Below, piece by piece: positions 61,685-64,000 of a stretch of 64,000 bases of DNA. Position numbers and translations under genes: made by a program. The stretch covers positions 124,001-188,000 of the forward strand of contig NZ_CP013106.1 in the NCBI RefSeq assembly GCF_001431725.1, read 5' to 3'. Source of the stretch: Halomonas huangheensis. Lineage in GTDB: Bacteria > Pseudomonadota > Gammaproteobacteria > Pseudomonadales > Halomonadaceae. The notes below the pieces were generated by a model. It searched no databases. It saw nothing but the letters and a program-made list of their open reading frames with translations, and was not told the DNA's origin. How positions within the stretch are numbered: position 1 is the stretch's first letter; each line of letters starts with the position of its first letter.

Positions 61685-62797
61685 TTACTCAGCGTTGGCG
61701 TTATCGAAGCTGACCTCGCCGTCCGGGTTGCGGGCGTTGTAGTATGCCTGCTCGGAAATCGCATGGTAGTTGGTGACTTTCTGCTGGAAGTCGCTGTAGG
61801 ACTCGTAGATGCGCCCTGCCAACTCGCTGGAATCTGCCAGTTCCTGCACAACATCCGCCGAGATACGCTTGGCTTCGGCGAGGACATCATCCGGTAGTTT
61901 ACGCAGTTGTACATCATGTTCGTTGATCAGTGTGGCCAGCGCATCATTGTTGCGGGCGGTGTACTCATCGAGCACGTCCTGGTTGACGTCACGTATGGCG
62001 CTGCGAAGAATCGCCTGCAGGTCAGCGGGTAGCTCGTTCCAGGCCTCATCGTTGACCATGGCTTCGAACATCACCGTTGGTTCGTGCCAGCCGGGGTAAT
62101 AGTAATACTCCGCTGCCTGATGCAGGCCGAAGGCCAGGTCATTGTAGGGGCCGATCCATTCGGTGGCGTCGATCGCTCCTGATTGCAGGGACGTAAAGAT
62201 TTCGCCGCCAGGCATGTTGACGATGGCGACGCCCATCTGACTCATCACCTCACCGCCGAGCCCCGGCATACGCATCTTCAGGCCCTGAAGGTCATCCACC
62301 GAGTTGATCTCGCGGTTGTACCAGCCGCCCATCTGCACGCCGGATGCCCCTGCGGCCATGACTTCCACACCAAATTCATCGTACAACTCGTTCCACAGCT
62401 CCAGGCCGCCACCATAGTGCAGCCAGGCATTCATTTCCTGAGCATTCATGCCGAAGGGAACGGCGGCAAAGAACTGAGCTGCTGGCGCCTTACCTTTCCA
62501 GTAGTAGGAAGCCGAATGGCCAATCTGGGCGGTTCCTTCCGAAACCGCATCGAATACCTCGAAACCTGGTACCAGCTGTCCGGCACCGAACACTTCGATG
62601 GTCAGGCGGCCATCGGACATTTCCTCGACCAGTTGCGCGAGGCGTTCCGGCCCCTGGCCAACCCCGGGAAAGTTCTTCGGCCAGGACGTTACCAGCTTCC
62701 ATTCGTAGGTTTGCTGGGCCTGAGCCTGTGTTGCTACCAGCAGGGCTGCGGTGGTAGCCGTCAGCGCGACAACACGAATGAGTGACGTGTGATGCAT
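61685..62797 (-). CDS. TRAP solute-binding protein, TakP-like (2-oxo acid type)
   Basis: 370 residues, longer than average DctP. A 27-residue signal peptide ends TQAQAQ. The TakP group pattern is seen: TSWPKNFPGVGQGPERLA, SYYWKGKAPAAQFFAAVPFGM, GGWYNREI, DLQGLKMRMPGLGG and DATEWIGPYNDL (ligand and cation site). Members bind 2-oxo acids or lactate with sodium or calcium. It lies 3' of a DctM gene on the same strand, separated by 389 bases. GGGGAT is at the ribosome-binding position. Confidence 0.88.
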   Translation of the reverse strand: MHHTSLIRVVALTATTAALLVATQAQAQQTYEWKLVTSWPKNFPGVGQGPERLAQLVEEMSDGRLTIEVFGAGQLVPGFEVFDAVSEGTAQIGHSASYYWKGKAPAAQFFAAVPFGMNAQEMNAWLHYGGGLELWNELYDEFGVEVMAAGASGVQMGGWYNREINSVDDLQGLKMRMPGLGGEVMSQMGVAIVNMPGGEIFTSLQSGAIDATEWIGPYNDLAFGLHQAAEYYYYPGWHEPTVMFEAMVNDEAWNELPADLQAILRSAIRDVNQDVLDEYTARNNDALATLINEHDVQLRKLPDDVLAEAKRISADVVQELADSSELAGRIYESYSDFQQKVTNYHAISEQAYYNARNPDGEVSFDNANAE

Positions 62798-62816
62798 TTG
62801 TATCCCCTTGGTATTT

Positions 62817-62858
62817 TTGAACGGTTATTCTTGAACGGTTATTGTTGAACCGCTGTTG
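62817..62858. repeat. 14-bp tandem repeat upstream of dctP
   Basis: TTGAACGGTTATTC, TTGAACGGTTATTG and TTGAACCGCTGTTG follow one another, 20-61 bases before the dctP ATG. They contain AACGGTT palindromic cores and could be a regulator-binding array. Confidence 0.8.
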
Positions 62859-63081
62859 TGGAGTGTTGTTGTGGGTCGTTCATGTGAGCTGCTTGAGAGA
62901 GTTCCTTGCACGAAGGGCGTACTGGCAGTGTCTTCACTCTGCGATGCTGGCTCGTGTCGGGTTGACGGAACGCCGCTCTGGACACTATAGACGCCCGCGC
63001 GTGAGTGTCGATGCCAGGCTCTCCACGCTGATACCAACGGCAGCATCAGTATGTGATCTGAGGCGAAGCATGCAGAAAAGT

Positions 63082-63125
63082 GGGGCTGAGGCTGGGGCTG
63101 GGGCTGGGGCTGGGGCTGGGGCAGG
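63082..63125. repeat. (GGGGCT)n hexamer repeat
   Basis: About seven GGGGCT-type units with one variation. The G-runs could form a quadruplex on the plus strand. Intergenic. Confidence 0.9.
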
Positions 63126-63186
63126 GAAAGGGGGAGAATGGAACTACGGAAGGGCCAGCGGGCAGTGCGCCCGCTGGCATGCAGTG

Positions 63187-64000
63187 TCAGAACTGGGATG
63201 GCAGCCAGGTGGCCAATTGCGGGAAGAAGGCCAGTGCCAGCAGCATACAGAGCTGCAATACAATAAAGGGAATGACGCCGCGATAGATCGCTGAAGTCGG
63301 CACGGAGTCCGGCGCCACACCGCGTAGATAGAAGAGCGCGAAGCCGAAGGGCGGTGTCAGGAAGGAAGTCTGCAGGTTGATGGCAATCATGATACCCAGC
63401 CAGATCGGATCGAGTCCCATGGCCAGCAGAATCGGGCCGACAATCGGCACCACCACAAAGGTGATCTCGATAAAGTCGAGAATGAAGCCAAGTAGAAAGA
63501 TCACCAGCATGACAATGATGGTCGCGCCGATCACGCCACCTGGCATGCTATCGAACAAATGAGTGACCAGTTCCTCACCGCCGTAGGCACGGAACACCAG
63601 CGAGAACAACGCCGCACCGATCAGGATCAGGAACACCATGGTGGTGACATTGGTGGTCGAGCGAAGTACTTCCTTGAGCGTCGCCATGTCCAGCCGACGG
63701 TAGGCTAGAGCCAGCACCAGCGCACCGAAAGCACCGACAGCGGAAGCCTCGGTGGGAGTGGCGAATCCGCCGAGGATCGAGCCCAGTACGGCGACGATCA
63801 ACACAATGGGGGGTACCAGGCCCTTGAGCAGCAATAGACCCAGGCCGCTATTGTGGCCCATCTCAGCCATCAGCTCATCGCGGTCAACTGCAGGGGCGGC
63901 GCTGGGCTTGAACATCGCCACCAGGCCGACATAGAGGATATAGACGGCGACCAGCAGCAGGCCGGGCACCAACGCGCCCATGAACAGATCGCCAACCGAG
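63187..64000 (-). CDS. TRAP transporter large permease (DctM), 3' part (gene leaves window)
   Basis: At least 270 residues; the frame is open to the window edge (it reads SVGDLFMGALVPGLL at the edge, the middle of a DctM). Also seen: GFATPTEASAVGAFGALVLA, LTHLFDSMPGGVIGATIIVMLVIFLLG (split), LDFIEITFVVVPIVGPIL and TPPFGFALFYLRGVAP. It probably works with the TakP-like protein at 61685-62797; the DctQ gene should lie to the right outside the window. Confidence 0.93.
   Translation of the reverse strand, partial: SVGDLFMGALVPGLLLVAVYILYVGLVAMFKPSAAPAVDRDELMAEMGHNSGLGLLLLKGLVPPIVLIVAVLGSILGGFATPTEASAVGAFGALVLALAYRRLDMATLKEVLRSTTNVTTMVFLILIGAALFSLVFRAYGGEELVTHLFDSMPGGVIGATIIVMLVIFLLGFILDFIEITFVVVPIVGPILLAMGLDPIWLGIMIAINLQTSFLTPPFGFALFYLRGVAPDSVPTSAIYRGVIPFIVLQLCMLLALAFFPQLATWLPSQF

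Larger units (their letters stand above)
62798..63186. other. Repeat-rich gap between dctM and dctP
   Basis: 389 bases without a supportable gene. They hold a 14-bp repeat in three copies next to dctP (62817-62858) and a GGGGCT array (63082-63125). The dctP gene probably has its own promoter here. Confidence 0.65.

Overview
The window reads as chromosomal DNA of a moderately halophilic gammaproteobacterium of the Halomonadaceae, most likely Halomonas. The strongest marker is a complete teaABCD locus (50852-54484), the ectoine/hydroxyectoine TRAP transporter with its universal stress protein, whose binding protein keeps the ectoine-contacting residues I recall for Halomonas elongata TeaA. Core genes of the same lineage type (ubiK, comM/yifB, glcB, thiS-thiG, trmB, dtd, thiD, yheS) and a GC-rich background agree. 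No tRNA, rRNA or CRISPR was seen.

Layout. 1-2400: P-II/ammonium channel locus (glnK-amtB and the start of a second P-II gene), with a sigma-54 promoter and NtrC-like sites upstream. 2474-4429: ubiK and comM. 4437-24815: an apparent acquired block of about 20.4 kb bounded by an exact 88-bp direct repeat of the comM 3' end. It holds a ycaQ remnant, a decayed IS630-type element, an AT-rich segment, then two catabolic clusters. Cluster 1 (6338-16984, plus strand) combines a stand-alone allophanate-hydrolase C-terminal-type protein, a hydantoinase/dihydropyrimidinase, a TRAP transporter, a DapA-family lyase, a 997-residue tripartite FAD/Fe-S dehydrogenase, a DMT exporter and a GntR regulator. Cluster 2 (17359-24472, minus strand) is a tightly coupled IclR-DctQ-DctM-cupin-DctP-CoA transferase-MaoC-CitE-MaoC operon that looks like uptake and CoA-dependent cleavage of a C5 dicarboxylate such as itaconate, mesaconate or citramalate.

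24861-29049: NhaC-type antiporter, ycaQ-type DNA glycosylase and a ROK regulator. 29320-36351: a sugar locus (xylose-dehydrogenase-like SDR, sugar:H+ symporter, and an ABC importer with a DUF2291 protein), probably for a pentose. 36781-45960: lipoprotein, hydrolase, malate synthase G, thioesterase, thiamine sulfur carrier and thiazole synthase, trmB, DMT transporter and LysR regulator. 45988-46393: two tandem homologous small-RNA genes, each with a Fur-box-like promoter and an intrinsic terminator, organised like the PrrF1/PrrF2 iron-responsive sRNAs of Pseudomonas. 46522-50601: auxin-efflux-type carrier, a SCO1 pair, a PHB-depolymerase-type esterase and an FKBP. 50852-54484: teaABCD. 54636-64000: TIGR02444 protein, yheS, NCS2 nucleobase permease, dtd, a double-domain Usp, thiD, a YqaA-like protein and a fourth TRAP system running off the right edge.

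Four TRAP systems in 64 kb, each next to different metabolism, show a nutrient- and osmolyte-scavenging lifestyle. Families of short tandem repeats lie in several intergenic gaps, and one has been read into the C-terminus of a transporter.
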